64,000 nucleotides of DNA from Bacteroidota bacterium (GTDB lineage Bacteria; Bacteroidota; Bacteroidia; UKL13-3), in assembly GCA_027487835.1 (NCBI GenBank), contig JAIYCU010000044.1:1-64000 (forward strand). The letters are read 5' to 3'. The notes beneath the pieces are model-generated. The model was not told the DNA's origin. It did no database searches and saw only the letters and a list, made by a program, of their open reading frames with translations. Both the position numbers and the translations under genes were made by a program. Below, piece after piece: positions 9,147-16,512 of the stretch. The first letter of the stretch is position 1, and each line of letters starts with the position of its first letter.

Positions 9147-10421
9147 ATGAAAAAAATGTTTAGCGAGCTCAATATCATTGAGCCCATCTTAGCAGCCTTA
9201 AAACACGAAGGCTACACCCATCCCACACCTATTCAAGAACAAACCATCCCCCTTTTATTACAAGGAAAAGATGTGTTGGGTTGTGCCCAAACAGGTACTG
9301 GTAAAACCGCTTCTTTTGCCATTCCTATCTTGCAATTGTTATATCAAAATGCTGGAAAAGAAGTTGGTTCAAAACGAAAAATAAAAGCCTTGGTACTTAC
9401 GCCTACGCGTGAATTGGCCATTCAAATTGATGACAGCTTTGCAGCCTATGGCAAAAACCTTGGGCTAAAGCATACTGTAATTTTTGGTGGCGTTTCGCAA
9501 CATAGTCAGGTAGATAGGTTGAACCGAGGCATTGATATTTTAATTGCCACTCCTGGCCGTTTGCTCGATTTAATTCAACAAGGCTTTGTACACCTGCAAC
9601 ACATTCAATTCTTTGTGTTAGATGAAGCCGATAGGATGTTGGATATGGGCTTTGTAAATGATGTAAAAAAGGTAATTGCCAAAATTCCTAAAAAGCGCCA
9701 ATCACTTTTCTTCTCGGCTACCATGCCGCCAGTGATTCAAAGTTTAGCCGATACGATTTTAATTCACCCTTCAAAGGTAGAAGTTACACCTGTCTCTTCA
9801 ACCGCCGATACCATTCAGCAGTTTCTATATTATGTAAGCAAAACGGATAAAAAACGCTTGCTCATTCATTTACTTGAAACAGAAAAAATGCACAGTGTAT
9901 TGGTGTTTACGCGCACCAAACATGGTGCTGATAGGGTAGTGAAGGATTTAGATAAAGCAGGCATTAAAGCCGCGGCCATTCATGGCAATAAATCTCAAAA
10001 TGCCCGTCAGAATGCCTTAAATGATTTTAAATCTGGGAAGATAAAAGTGCTTTTGGCAACGGATATCGCTTCTCGCGGCATCGACATTGACGACCTATCC
10101 CATGTGATAAATTATGAACTTCCCAATATCCCCGAAACGTATGTTCACCGGATAGGTAGAACAGGAAGGGCAGGCGCTAGTGGTATCTCATTCTCTTTCT
10201 GCGAAGAAGAAGAGTTTGGCGAGTTAAAAGACATTCAAAAATTAATTGGTAAAAACATTCCAGTGATTGATACCCATCCTTTTGTTTTGGATCCTGCTTA
10301 TATGGATAGTGGCTCTTCTAACCATAAGGCAAAGCCTAAAAAGCAATTGCCTCCACACAATAGGCCGGCGGCTTCTAAGCCAGAGCACAAGCCCAAAAGG
10401 CATTGGGGCGGTAGAAGGTAG
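9147..10421 (+). CDS. rhlE: DEAD-box RNA helicase, RhlE type
   Basis: 424 residues. It has the Q motif (THPTPIQEQ, about 24-32), Walker A AQTGTGKT (47-54), PTREL (86-90), TPGR, DEAD (159-162), SAT (190-192) and [10 protein letters not shown] (about 331). A basic, proline-rich tail ([12 protein letters not shown]...HWGGRR) follows, as in RhlE proteins, where it helps RNA binding. The enzyme unwinds short RNA duplexes in ribosome assembly or RNA decay. The hairpin leader just upstream suggests post-transcriptional control. Confidence 0.92.
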   Translation: MKKMFSELNIIEPILAALKHEGYTHPTPIQEQTIPLLLQGKDVLGCAQTGTGKTASFAIPILQLLYQNAGKEVGSKRKIKALVLTPTRELAIQIDDSFAAYGKNLGLKHTVIFGGVSQHSQVDRLNRGIDILIATPGRLLDLIQQGFVHLQHIQFFVLDEADRMLDMGFVNDVKKVIAKIPKKRQSLFFSATMPPVIQSLADTILIHPSKVEVTPVSSTADTIQQFLYYVSKTDKKRLLIHLLETEKMHSVLVFTRTKHGADRVVKDLDKAGIKAAAIHGNKSQNARQNALNDFKSGKIKVLLATDIASRGIDIDDLSHVINYELPNIPETYVHRIGRTGRAGASGISFSFCEEEEFGELKDIQKLIGKNIPVIDTHPFVLDPAYMDSGSSNHKAKPKKQLPPHNRPAASKPEHKPKRHWGGRR

Positions 10422-10542
10422 GAAAACACGCTTTCGGATTTTTCTTTCTAATTATCTTCTTGGGCAATCTTGTTTTTCTTTCCGTAATCATATTTATCGG
10501 ATTTTGTTTTTGCTTAAAAACGTTTAAAAAGCATGTATTTTA

Positions 10543-10550
10543 TAGCTTTG
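10543..10550 (+). promoter_or_regulatory. -7 box of the ORF6N gene
   Basis: TAGCTTTG matches TAnnTTTG and lies 4 bases before the ATG, so a transcript would be nearly leaderless. No well-spaced -33 box is seen. Confidence 0.4.
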
Positions 10551-10554
10551 AATA

Positions 10555-11002
10555 ATGACAGAAGGCAAACAAATTGAAATACATTTTATTTCATCAATGA
10601 TTTTTGAATTAAGAGGTAAACAGATAATATTAGATTGTGATTTAGCACTTTTATATGGAATAGAAACTAAACGATTAAAAGAATCGGTAAGAAGAAATGT
10701 ATCACGATTCCCGGATGATTTCATGTTTGAACTTACCAAAGAAGAATACCATTTTCTAAGGACGCAATTTGCGTCCTTAGAAAATGGTAGAGGGAAATAT
10801 AGCAAATACCTACCCTTTGCCTTCACTGAGCAGGGGTTGCAATGGTTTCTAGTGTAATAAATAGTAATACGGCAATACAAATGAGTATTCAAATTATGAG
10901 AACCTTTTTGATGCAATTAGTTTTCTCCTTAAAAAAGAAACTGAGGAAAGTGCACAAAGAGAAAGGAAATCAATTGGGTTTAAACCTGACATGGCTAAAT
11001 AA
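10555..11002 (+). pseudogene. ORF6N-domain protein broken by two frameshifts
   Basis: The first 94 codons give an ORF6N domain (LDCDLALLYGIETKRLKESV, FPDDFMFELTKEE, GRGKYSKYLPFAFTEQG). One base is missing at the G run 10833-10836: the next frame continues with AMVSSVINSNTAIQMSIQIMRTF. At the T run 10905-10909 the frame shifts again and continues DAISFLLKKETEE... GFKPDMAK to a stop at 11000-11002. ORF6N proteins are DNA-binding-type proteins spread by phages and islands. The gene sits at the edge of an accessory stretch. Homopolymer sequencing errors are an alternative cause. Confidence 0.8.
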
Positions 11003-11116
11003 GGGATGATAAACTTAAGAAATGAATGAGCTTCGGCACTATTATTAGAACCTAGCTTTCGGAAACGCAAGAAACTCTCACTAAAAGATTCAAGATATTA
11101 TAAAAGCAGATTAATG

Positions 11117-11529
11117 AGGTAGCTGTCATACAGATACTCAGTTATGTTTTTTTCATACCCATATAAGGTCACGCATATACCCAGCTATGTTTTTTATATA
11201 TCCAGCTAGGGTCAAGGTCACACCCAACTATGGTTGTTTAGGTAGCCAGCTATGTTTTCTTCTTACCCAGCTAAGGTCACCCATATAGCAGCTTTATTTT
11301 TCACATACCCAACTAAGGTCACGTACCTAGCCAGCTATATTTTTTATATACCCAACTAAGGTCACCCATATAGCTGCTATGTTTTTTATATACCCAACTA
11401 AGGTCACTTATATAGCCATTTATGGTTTTTTTCATACCCAACTAAGGTCACGTACCTAGCCAACTAAGGTTGCTCATATACCTAGTTAAGGTCTACTATA
11501 TAACTAGTTAAGGTCAATTAAGGTAGCTA
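11117..11529. repeat. Array of about 19 units, 21-22 bp period
   Basis: A CCARCTA-like anchor recurs at 11138, 11159, 11181, 11202, 11224, 11246, 11267, 11288, 11309, 11331, 11352, 11373, 11394, 11416, 11438, 11460, 11482 and 11504, with an edge copy near 11117. Most units alternate between type G (CCAACTAAGGTCAC) and type T (CCAGCTATGTTTTTT); the last three or four are all G-like. The variable 21/22 spacing rules out a coding repeat. I see no gene in 11003-11658; the flanks 11003-11116 and 11530-11623 hold nothing I recognise. Confidence 0.85.
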
Positions 11530-11623
11530 ATATTAGATTGTTGTCCATAACTTGTTGCCTCAATATTCATGAAACAATGGTTTTAACAAGTATCCAAATA
11601 TTTGAACTTATTCTTAATTCTAT

Positions 11624-11645
11624 AGACGAGCGGACTAATGACAAA
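11624..11645. repeat. Left copy of 22-bp imperfect direct repeat
   Basis: Starts AGAC and contains GACTAATG followed by ACAAA. It matches 12327-12348 at 19 of 22 positions in the same orientation, and the two copies bracket the toxin-antitoxin genes. Confidence 0.6.
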
Positions 11646-11658
11646 CCAAAAAGCAATT

Positions 11659-12015
11659 TTAAAGTAGATCCCTTGTTCTTACCTTATTCACTGTAACCGT
11701 GGTGAAACTATTTAACAGATTAGTTTTATTTGTTAAGAAAAGCTGCAAAACCTTTTCAAAAATTAGATTACTTTCTTTAAAATGATACCTCAGAAAAACA
11801 ACACTTAAATTTTTGATATGGTGAGCAAAAACCCACTCGCCAAAGTCTTTGTCCTCTGTAAGTATAATGGCATCAATATTACTTTGTGCCAATTCTATAA
11901 TTCTTAAATCATTGACCCCTCTAAAATCATTGAAAATGGATAAGACTTCAAACCCATTTAAGGTCAGCCTCTCTTGTAATAATAGAGGGATATTTTCATC
12001 TGCAATGATGACCAT
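11659..12015 (-). CDS. DUF5615 PIN-like toxin
   Basis: 118 residues from the ATG at 12015 (MVIIADENIP); a longer frame runs back through the antitoxin gene and is not real. The acidic residues of a PIN-like fold are visible in IADENIP (D6), FNDFRGVND and LTEDKDFG. DUF5615 proteins are PIN-like and usually paired with DUF433 antitoxins, as here; RNase activity is inferred from the fold. The start ATG overlaps the antitoxin stop by one base (TAATG), so the two are translationally coupled. Confidence 0.8.
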   Translation of the reverse strand: MVIIADENIPLLLQERLTLNGFEVLSIFNDFRGVNDLRIIELAQSNIDAIILTEDKDFGEWVFAHHIKNLSVVFLRYHFKESNLIFEKVLQLFLTNKTNLLNSFTTVTVNKVRTRDLL

Positions 12016-12239
12016 TATTCTGGTAAAACCAATTCTTGAGAAACAACTAATGAAGCATACTCCAAACAAGCCCTTATTTGGTTTTCTGAAAGGTTTGGGT
12101 ACATTTCAATAAGGTCCAAAGTTGATGCTCCTTCTGAAAGTTTTTTCAAAACAAGCTCAACCGTAATCCTTGTTCCTTTAATAATTGGTTTGCCAAGCAT
12201 GACCTTATAGTCAGAAACAATATATTCTGTAAAATTCAT
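12015..12239 (-). CDS. DUF433 antitoxin
   Basis: 74 residues. The pattern YKVMLGKPIIKGTRITVELVLKKLSEGAS...YPNLSENQIRACLEYA is the DUF433 signature, a winged-helix-type DNA-binding protein that represses its own operon and neutralises a DUF5615 toxin. It precedes the toxin and overlaps it by one base. A -7 box lies 4 bases upstream of the ATG, leaving room for only a minimal leader. Confidence 0.85.
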   Translation of the reverse strand: MNFTEYIVSDYKVMLGKPIIKGTRITVELVLKKLSEGASTLDLIEMYPNLSENQIRACLEYASLVVSQELVLPE

Positions 12240-12243
12240 AATT

Positions 12244-12276
12244 CAAATTTATAGAAATTTTAACATTATAACGACA
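12244..12276 (-). promoter_or_regulatory. Promoter of the toxin-antitoxin operon
   Basis: On the minus strand TAAATTTG (12251-12244) is the -7 box and TTG (12276-12274) the upstream box, 22 bases apart. A start about 5-7 bases downstream would make the antitoxin mRNA leaderless. Confidence 0.45.
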
Positions 12277-12326
12277 ATTGCAAACCCACTCCCACTTGGA
12301 ATACGATTTTAAGCAGTGTTTAATAG

Positions 12327-12348
12327 AGACTAGCAGACTAATGTCAAA
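12327..12348. repeat. Right copy of 22-bp imperfect direct repeat
   Basis: Starts AGAC and contains GACTAATG followed by TCAAA; partner of 11624-11645. Confidence 0.6.
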
Positions 12349-12414
12349 AAATGGTTGTTGGGCCGAGGGTCAGTATTTATTAAAGATTTAGAACGCTGGT
12401 TTTTTTAGTCGTTT

Positions 12415-12699
12415 TTATTTTCCCCATTGAGTAGTTTGTTTAGTAAAATTTGTTGGGTCATAATAAAATTTATACCCAGAGGAATCTATAATTAGAGATT
12501 CTTGGTTTGTCCAAATACCCGTTGCTGTATTTTCACTGAACCAATGTAAAATTTCAAAACGATTATTTACACAAACAACATTTCCTTTAAATGGTTCTTT
12601 TGCTTTATTTACTAAATGCAAAAACAAATTCCCTTTGCAAAGCAAATAAGAACTTACGTAATAAGTACTTTCTTCTAATTCTATTTTAAGTCTATTCAT
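12415..12699 (-). CDS. Hypothetical protein, 94 residues
   Basis: I do not recognise the family. It has no signal peptide or membrane segment and is rich in aromatic residues (YYVSSYLL, HWFSENTATGIW, YKFYYDP), which suggests a small beta-rich soluble domain. It begins MNRLKIELEE. It stands alone between the toxin-antitoxin cassette and ettA, inside the accessory stretch. No promoter box is evident. A genuine gene is likely from its length and codon make-up, but function is unknown. Confidence 0.5.
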   Translation of the reverse strand: MNRLKIELEESTYYVSSYLLCKGNLFLHLVNKAKEPFKGNVVCVNNRFEILHWFSENTATGIWTNQESLIIDSSGYKFYYDPTNFTKQTTQWGK

Positions 12700-12827
12700 A
12701 AATAGAAGGCCAAAAAACTTTTGTGATTTTACACATTTAATGAGACGCTTCCTGAAATTCAGAGTTGATGGTCTCCTATAAATATGAAAACCATGGTCTA
12801 TCGTCTATAAACCATGGTCTTCAAACA

Positions 12828-14501
12828 TTAAATATTCTTAAACCTCACCCTGTGCGGCGCTACATCTCCCATGCGCTGTTTCTTGTTCTCTTCGTAATCG
12901 CTGTAATTGCCTTCAAAAAAGTGAACCTGACTATTGCCTTCAAAGGCCAAAATATGGGTGGCAATTCTATCTATAAACCACCTATCATGGGAAATTACTA
13001 CCACACAACCTGCAAAGTTCTCTAAAGCCTCTTCTAATGATCTCAACGTGTTTACGTCAATATCATTCGTAGGTTCATCCAGTAACAATACATTACCACC
13101 TTGTTTCAAAGCCATGGCCAAATGCACACGGTTTCTTTCTCCACCCGATAATACACCAACTTTCTTGCTTTGGTCGGTACCGCTAAAGTTAAACTTAGAA
13201 ATATAAGCACGCGCATTCACCTGCTTACCACCTACAATCATGGTTTCTGTGCCACCACTAATTACTTCAAACACACTTTTGTCTGGCAATAAATCTTTAT
13301 GACTTTGATCCACATAAGAAATTGCCACCGTTTCACCTACTTTAAAGTCGCCAGCATTTGCTTGTTCTAAGCCCATAATAAGCCTAAACAAAGTAGTTTT
13401 ACCCACACCATTCGGACCAATAATTCCAACAATACCGCCTCTTGGCAACGAGAAGTTTAAGTTTTCATACAATAATTTATGGCCATATTGTTTGCTTACA
13501 TTTTTCGCTTCTATTACTATATCTCCCAATCTTGGTCCAGGTGGAATAAACAACTCCAATTGTTGTTCTTTTTCTTTTTGCTCCTCATTAAGCATTTTAT
13601 CGTAATTGTTCAAACGTGCTTTCTGCTTAGCTTGTCTGCCCTTTGCACCTTGACGCACCCAATCCAATTCCCTTTCTAAGGCTTTTGCACGTTTGCTATC
13701 TGCCTTGTCTTCGGCCTGCAAGCGATTGGCTTTTTGATCCAACCAACTGCTATAGTTCCCTTTCCAAGGAATACCTTCTCCACGGTCAAGTTCCAAAATC
13801 CAACCTGCCACATTATCTAAGAAATACCTATCGTGGGTTACGGCTATAACAGTTCCTGGGAAGTTCTTTAAATATTGTTCTAACCAGTCTACACTCTCTG
13901 CGTCTAAGTGGTTGGTAGGTTCATCCAGTAGTAGAATGTCGGGCTGACTCAATATCAACCTGCACAAGGCCACACGTCTTTTCTCTCCACCAGATAAAAC
14001 ATTCACTGGTTGGTCTGGCTCTGGACAACGCAATGCATCCATGGCTTTTTCAAGTTTGGTGTCAAGCTCCCAAGCCTCAAGGCGATCCAACTCTTCCATC
14101 ACCACGGCTTGCCTATCCAAGATTTTCATCATCTCATCACCATCTAATTCTGGGTCGGCTAACTTGTTGTTTATCACTTCAAATTCATCCAGCATATCCG
14201 TAACATGCTTAACGCCTTCGCGCACGCATTCTACCACGGTTTTGGTTTCATCCAAATTGGGCTCTTGTTCTAAAAAACCAATCTTATAATTTTTGCTATC
14301 AAAAACTACTTCACCTTGAAATTCTTTATCAATTCCGGCAATAATTTTTAACAAGCTAGATTTACCCGAGCCATTTAAACCCAGCACGCCAATTTTAGCG
14401 CCATAGTAAAAGCCTAGGTAAATATTTTTTAAAACTTGTTTTTGTGGGGGGAAGGTTTTGGTAACACCCGCCATCGAAAATATAATCTTGTGATCTGACA
14501 T
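12828..14501 (-). CDS. ettA: Energy-dependent translational throttle protein EttA (ABC-F)
   Basis: 557 residues with two ABC domains and no membrane segment. Domain 1 has Walker A GLNGSGKSS (41-49) and signature LSGGEKRRVALCR with LLLDEPTNHLD. Domain 2 has GPNGVGKTT (near 360) and LSGGERNR with LLLDEPTNDID. The linker between them carries the arm and basic helices (ERELDWVRQGAKGRQAKQKARL) that contact the ribosome E site. EttA gates entry into elongation according to ATP/ADP. Length and motif spacing match EttA rather than other ABC-F types. Confidence 0.92.
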   Translation of the reverse strand: MSDHKIIFSMAGVTKTFPPQKQVLKNIYLGFYYGAKIGVLGLNGSGKSSLLKIIAGIDKEFQGEVVFDSKNYKIGFLEQEPNLDETKTVVECVREGVKHVTDMLDEFEVINNKLADPELDGDEMMKILDRQAVVMEELDRLEAWELDTKLEKAMDALRCPEPDQPVNVLSGGEKRRVALCRLILSQPDILLLDEPTNHLDAESVDWLEQYLKNFPGTVIAVTHDRYFLDNVAGWILELDRGEGIPWKGNYSSWLDQKANRLQAEDKADSKRAKALERELDWVRQGAKGRQAKQKARLNNYDKMLNEEQKEKEQQLELFIPPGPRLGDIVIEAKNVSKQYGHKLLYENLNFSLPRGGIVGIIGPNGVGKTTLFRLIMGLEQANAGDFKVGETVAISYVDQSHKDLLPDKSVFEVISGGTETMIVGGKQVNARAYISKFNFSGTDQSKKVGVLSGGERNRVHLAMALKQGGNVLLLDEPTNDIDVNTLRSLEEALENFAGCVVVISHDRWFIDRIATHILAFEGNSQVHFFEGNYSDYEENKKQRMGDVAPHRVRFKNI

Positions 14502-14528
14502 AGTTAAAATTTGACTTGCGAAATTAAC

Positions 14529-15128
14529 TTAAGCTTCGCGTTTTTCTAAAATAAAAAACAATTCTCTTCCCTCACGGGGTTTTATGGAGTTATAACATTT
14601 TTCTAAAGTTTTCGGTTTGAACCAAGGCTCGAAATGCGCCAAATAGGCGTTGGTATGGCCGCCGAAAGGCGGCCCTTCTTCTGTTAGCGGAAAATCAAAT
14701 AAGAGTCCGGCAAGTTTCCCTCCCTGATGCAATAAACTATGCATCTTTTTTGCATAATCATTGCGTTGCGAAGGGTGTATGGCACAAAAAAAGGTTTGCT
14801 CTAAAATAAGATTATATGCGTTTATATGTGAAAAAAAATCATCATGCACCAACTTTAAATGGCCCGCTTCCACCGCAGAATGGTAGGTTACTTTAGCTGC
14901 TTCCAAAGGGCTGGCGGCTATGTCTAACAAAGTAATATTTGTAAAACCAAGATCTAATAAGGCCTTCGCCTCATGCGCATTACCGCAGCCTGGTATCAAT
15001 ACACTAATAGATTTATTTGTATTTTGAGCGGCATACTCTGCTATGGCCGGGCTGGCGTTGCCAGTATCCCAGCCGGTTTCCCCTTTATGGTAACGGTTTT
15101 CCCAATATATTTCGTTTAATGTGGGCAT
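14529..15128 (-). CDS. Thiopurine-S-methyltransferase-family methyltransferase
   Basis: 199 residues from the ATG at 15128 (MPTLNEIYW); a longer frame to 15170 would overlap the divergent fsa promoter. YWENRYHKGETGWD at the start, the SAM-binding motif VLIPGCGNAHEAKAL and LEQTFFCAIHP are typical of the TPMT-like family of Bacteroidota. It transfers a methyl group from SAM, probably to a thiol, selenium or halide substrate; which one is unknown. It is divergent from fsa and 27 bases downstream of ettA. Confidence 0.85.
   Translation of the reverse strand: MPTLNEIYWENRYHKGETGWDTGNASPAIAEYAAQNTNKSISVLIPGCGNAHEAKALLDLGFTNITLLDIAASPLEAAKVTYHSAVEAGHLKLVHDDFFSHINAYNLILEQTFFCAIHPSQRNDYAKKMHSLLHQGGKLAGLLFDFPLTEEGPPFGGHTNAYLAHFEPWFKPKTLEKCYNSIKPREGRELFFILEKREA
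14614..14623. repeat. GGTTTGAACC word, copy 5
   Basis: Full TTTTCGGTTTGAACCAAG context inside the methyltransferase gene; the coding strand reads W-F-K-P-K, a codon phase unlike most other copies. Confidence 0.9.
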
Positions 15129-15136
15129 GCTGTTAA

Positions 15137-15165
15137 TTTGTTTGTGATTTGGGTAATTATATTTG
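15137..15165 (+). promoter_or_regulatory. Promoter of fsa
   Basis: TTTG at 15137-15140 and TATATTTG at 15158-15165 are 17 bases apart; the ATG follows 18 bases later. Confidence 0.55.
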
Positions 15166-15183
15166 TGCAAAATAAACCAAGCA

Positions 15184-15840
15184 ATGAAATTTTTTATAGA
15201 TACTGCAAATCTTGCACAAATTAAAGAAGCCTATGACCTAGGCATTTTAGATGGTGTTACCACCAATCCTTCTCTAATGGCCAAAGAAGGCATAACTGGC
15301 GAAGCCGCCATCCTTAAACATTATGTCGACATCTGTAATATTGCAGATGGAGATGTAAGTGCAGAAGTTATCAGCACCGATTATGAAGGGATGATTGCCG
15401 AAGGAGAAAAATTAGCCGCACTTCACGAAAATATTGTAGTTAAAGTTCCCATGATTAAAGATGGTATCAAAGCCATTAAATATTTTTCTTCAAAAGGTAT
15501 CAAAACAAATTGCACTTTGATATTCTCTGCAGGTCAAGCCATTCTTGCTGCCAAAGCAGGTGCCACCTACATTTCTCCATTTGTAGGGCGTTTAGATGAT
15601 ATTAGCTTTGATGGCATGGAATTGATTGCCCAAATTGCGCACATTTTTGCAGTTCAAGCTTATCCAACGCAAATTTTAGCGGCTTCAATTAGAAACCCAA
15701 TTCATATTATTAAATCTGCCGAAATGGGCGCACACGTTATTACAAGTCCATTGCCTCCTATTTTGGCCCTGCTTAGTCATCCATTAACTGACAAGGGCTT
15801 AGCGCAGTTTTTAGCAGACCATGCTAAAGCCAACGGATAA
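15184..15840 (+). CDS. fsa: Fructose-6-phosphate aldolase / small transaldolase-like protein
   Basis: 218 residues from the ATG at 15184 ([13 protein letters not shown]); a frame starting 21 bases earlier lies over the promoter. [16 protein letters not shown], the Schiff-base lysine motif VVKVPM, and [15 protein letters not shown] are those of the FSA/TalC subgroup. It either cleaves fructose-6-phosphate to dihydroxyacetone and glyceraldehyde-3-phosphate or works as a transaldolase in the pentose phosphate pathway; the two cannot be told apart here. Many Bacteroidota carry this form. Confidence 0.88.
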   Translation: MKFFIDTANLAQIKEAYDLGILDGVTTNPSLMAKEGITGEAAILKHYVDICNIADGDVSAEVISTDYEGMIAEGEKLAALHENIVVKVPMIKDGIKAIKYFSSKGIKTNCTLIFSAGQAILAAKAGATYISPFVGRLDDISFDGMELIAQIAHIFAVQAYPTQILAASIRNPIHIIKSAEMGAHVITSPLPPILALLSHPLTDKGLAQFLADHAKANG

Positions 15841-15861
15841 AATTAATCAAAAAATAGGGTA

Positions 15862-16512
15862 GTGTTCAAACCGGATTCTTTAACGCCTGCCCAAATTGCA
15901 CACAAAGACAAGTTGGTTCAAGCCTTAACTGCCTATTTACCTAGCGCAGCCTTGTCATTGTGTGCAGAATTAATCATGTTTTACAAACTCCATCTTCACA
16001 TTGAAGTGGAGCGCAAAGGCCGCTATGGCGATTATACCCCACATTCGGGTAAAGGGTCCCGCATTTCTATCAACCACAATTTAAGTCCGTATGAGTTTCT
16101 CATTACTTTTGTGCATGAACTTGCGCACCATACCGCATTTCTAAAATATGGTGGCCGGCATGAGCCGCATGGTGCTGAATGGAAGCAGGAATTTAAAAAT
16201 TGTATGCGCCCGTTTTTTGAACTCGATTTGTTTCCGTATGATTTAAAGGCTGCCTTAGCCAAGCACATGAACAACCCTAAATACTCACAAAGTGCCGATG
16301 TGAAATTGTTGGAAGTGCTCAAAAAATACGATAGCAGAAAATCACATTTGCTCACCCTCTCTCAATTAGAGGATGGTGAAACGTTCAAGCTCAAACAACA
16401 TCCAGCAATTATGCGCCGACTTAAAAAACTAAGAACTTATATTTTGTGTGAAAGCTTAGATGGACTTCACAAATACCGGGTACATGCCATGGCAGAAATT
16501 GCCAAGGCTTAA
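15862..16512 (+). CDS. SprT-like zinc metalloprotein
   Basis: 216 residues with a GTG start (GTG TTC AAA). The zinc motif HELAHH (85-90) and the extra GGRHEPHG...W (96-106) fit SprT/Spartan-like proteins. Family members are thought to be metalloproteases, with eukaryotic Spartan cleaving DNA-protein crosslinks; the bacterial role is unproven. It follows fsa by 21 bases on the same strand and overlaps the convergent M28 peptidase gene by 4 bases. Confidence 0.8.
   Translation: MFKPDSLTPAQIAHKDKLVQALTAYLPSAALSLCAELIMFYKLHLHIEVERKGRYGDYTPHSGKGSRISINHNLSPYEFLITFVHELAHHTAFLKYGGRHEPHGAEWKQEFKNCMRPFFELDLFPYDLKAALAKHMNNPKYSQSADVKLLEVLKKYDSRKSHLLTLSQLEDGETFKLKQHPAIMRRLKKLRTYILCESLDGLHKYRVHAMAEIAKA

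Noticed and set aside
10524-10916. Minus-strand open frame opposite the ORF6N gene
   Set aside because: The plus strand encodes a recognisable domain on both sides of the frameshifts; the antisense frame has no features.
11117-11529. CRISPR array
   Set aside because: There are no constant repeats with unique spacers; every position belongs to the 21-22-bp unit. No cas genes lie near it. The same holds for 47552-47887.
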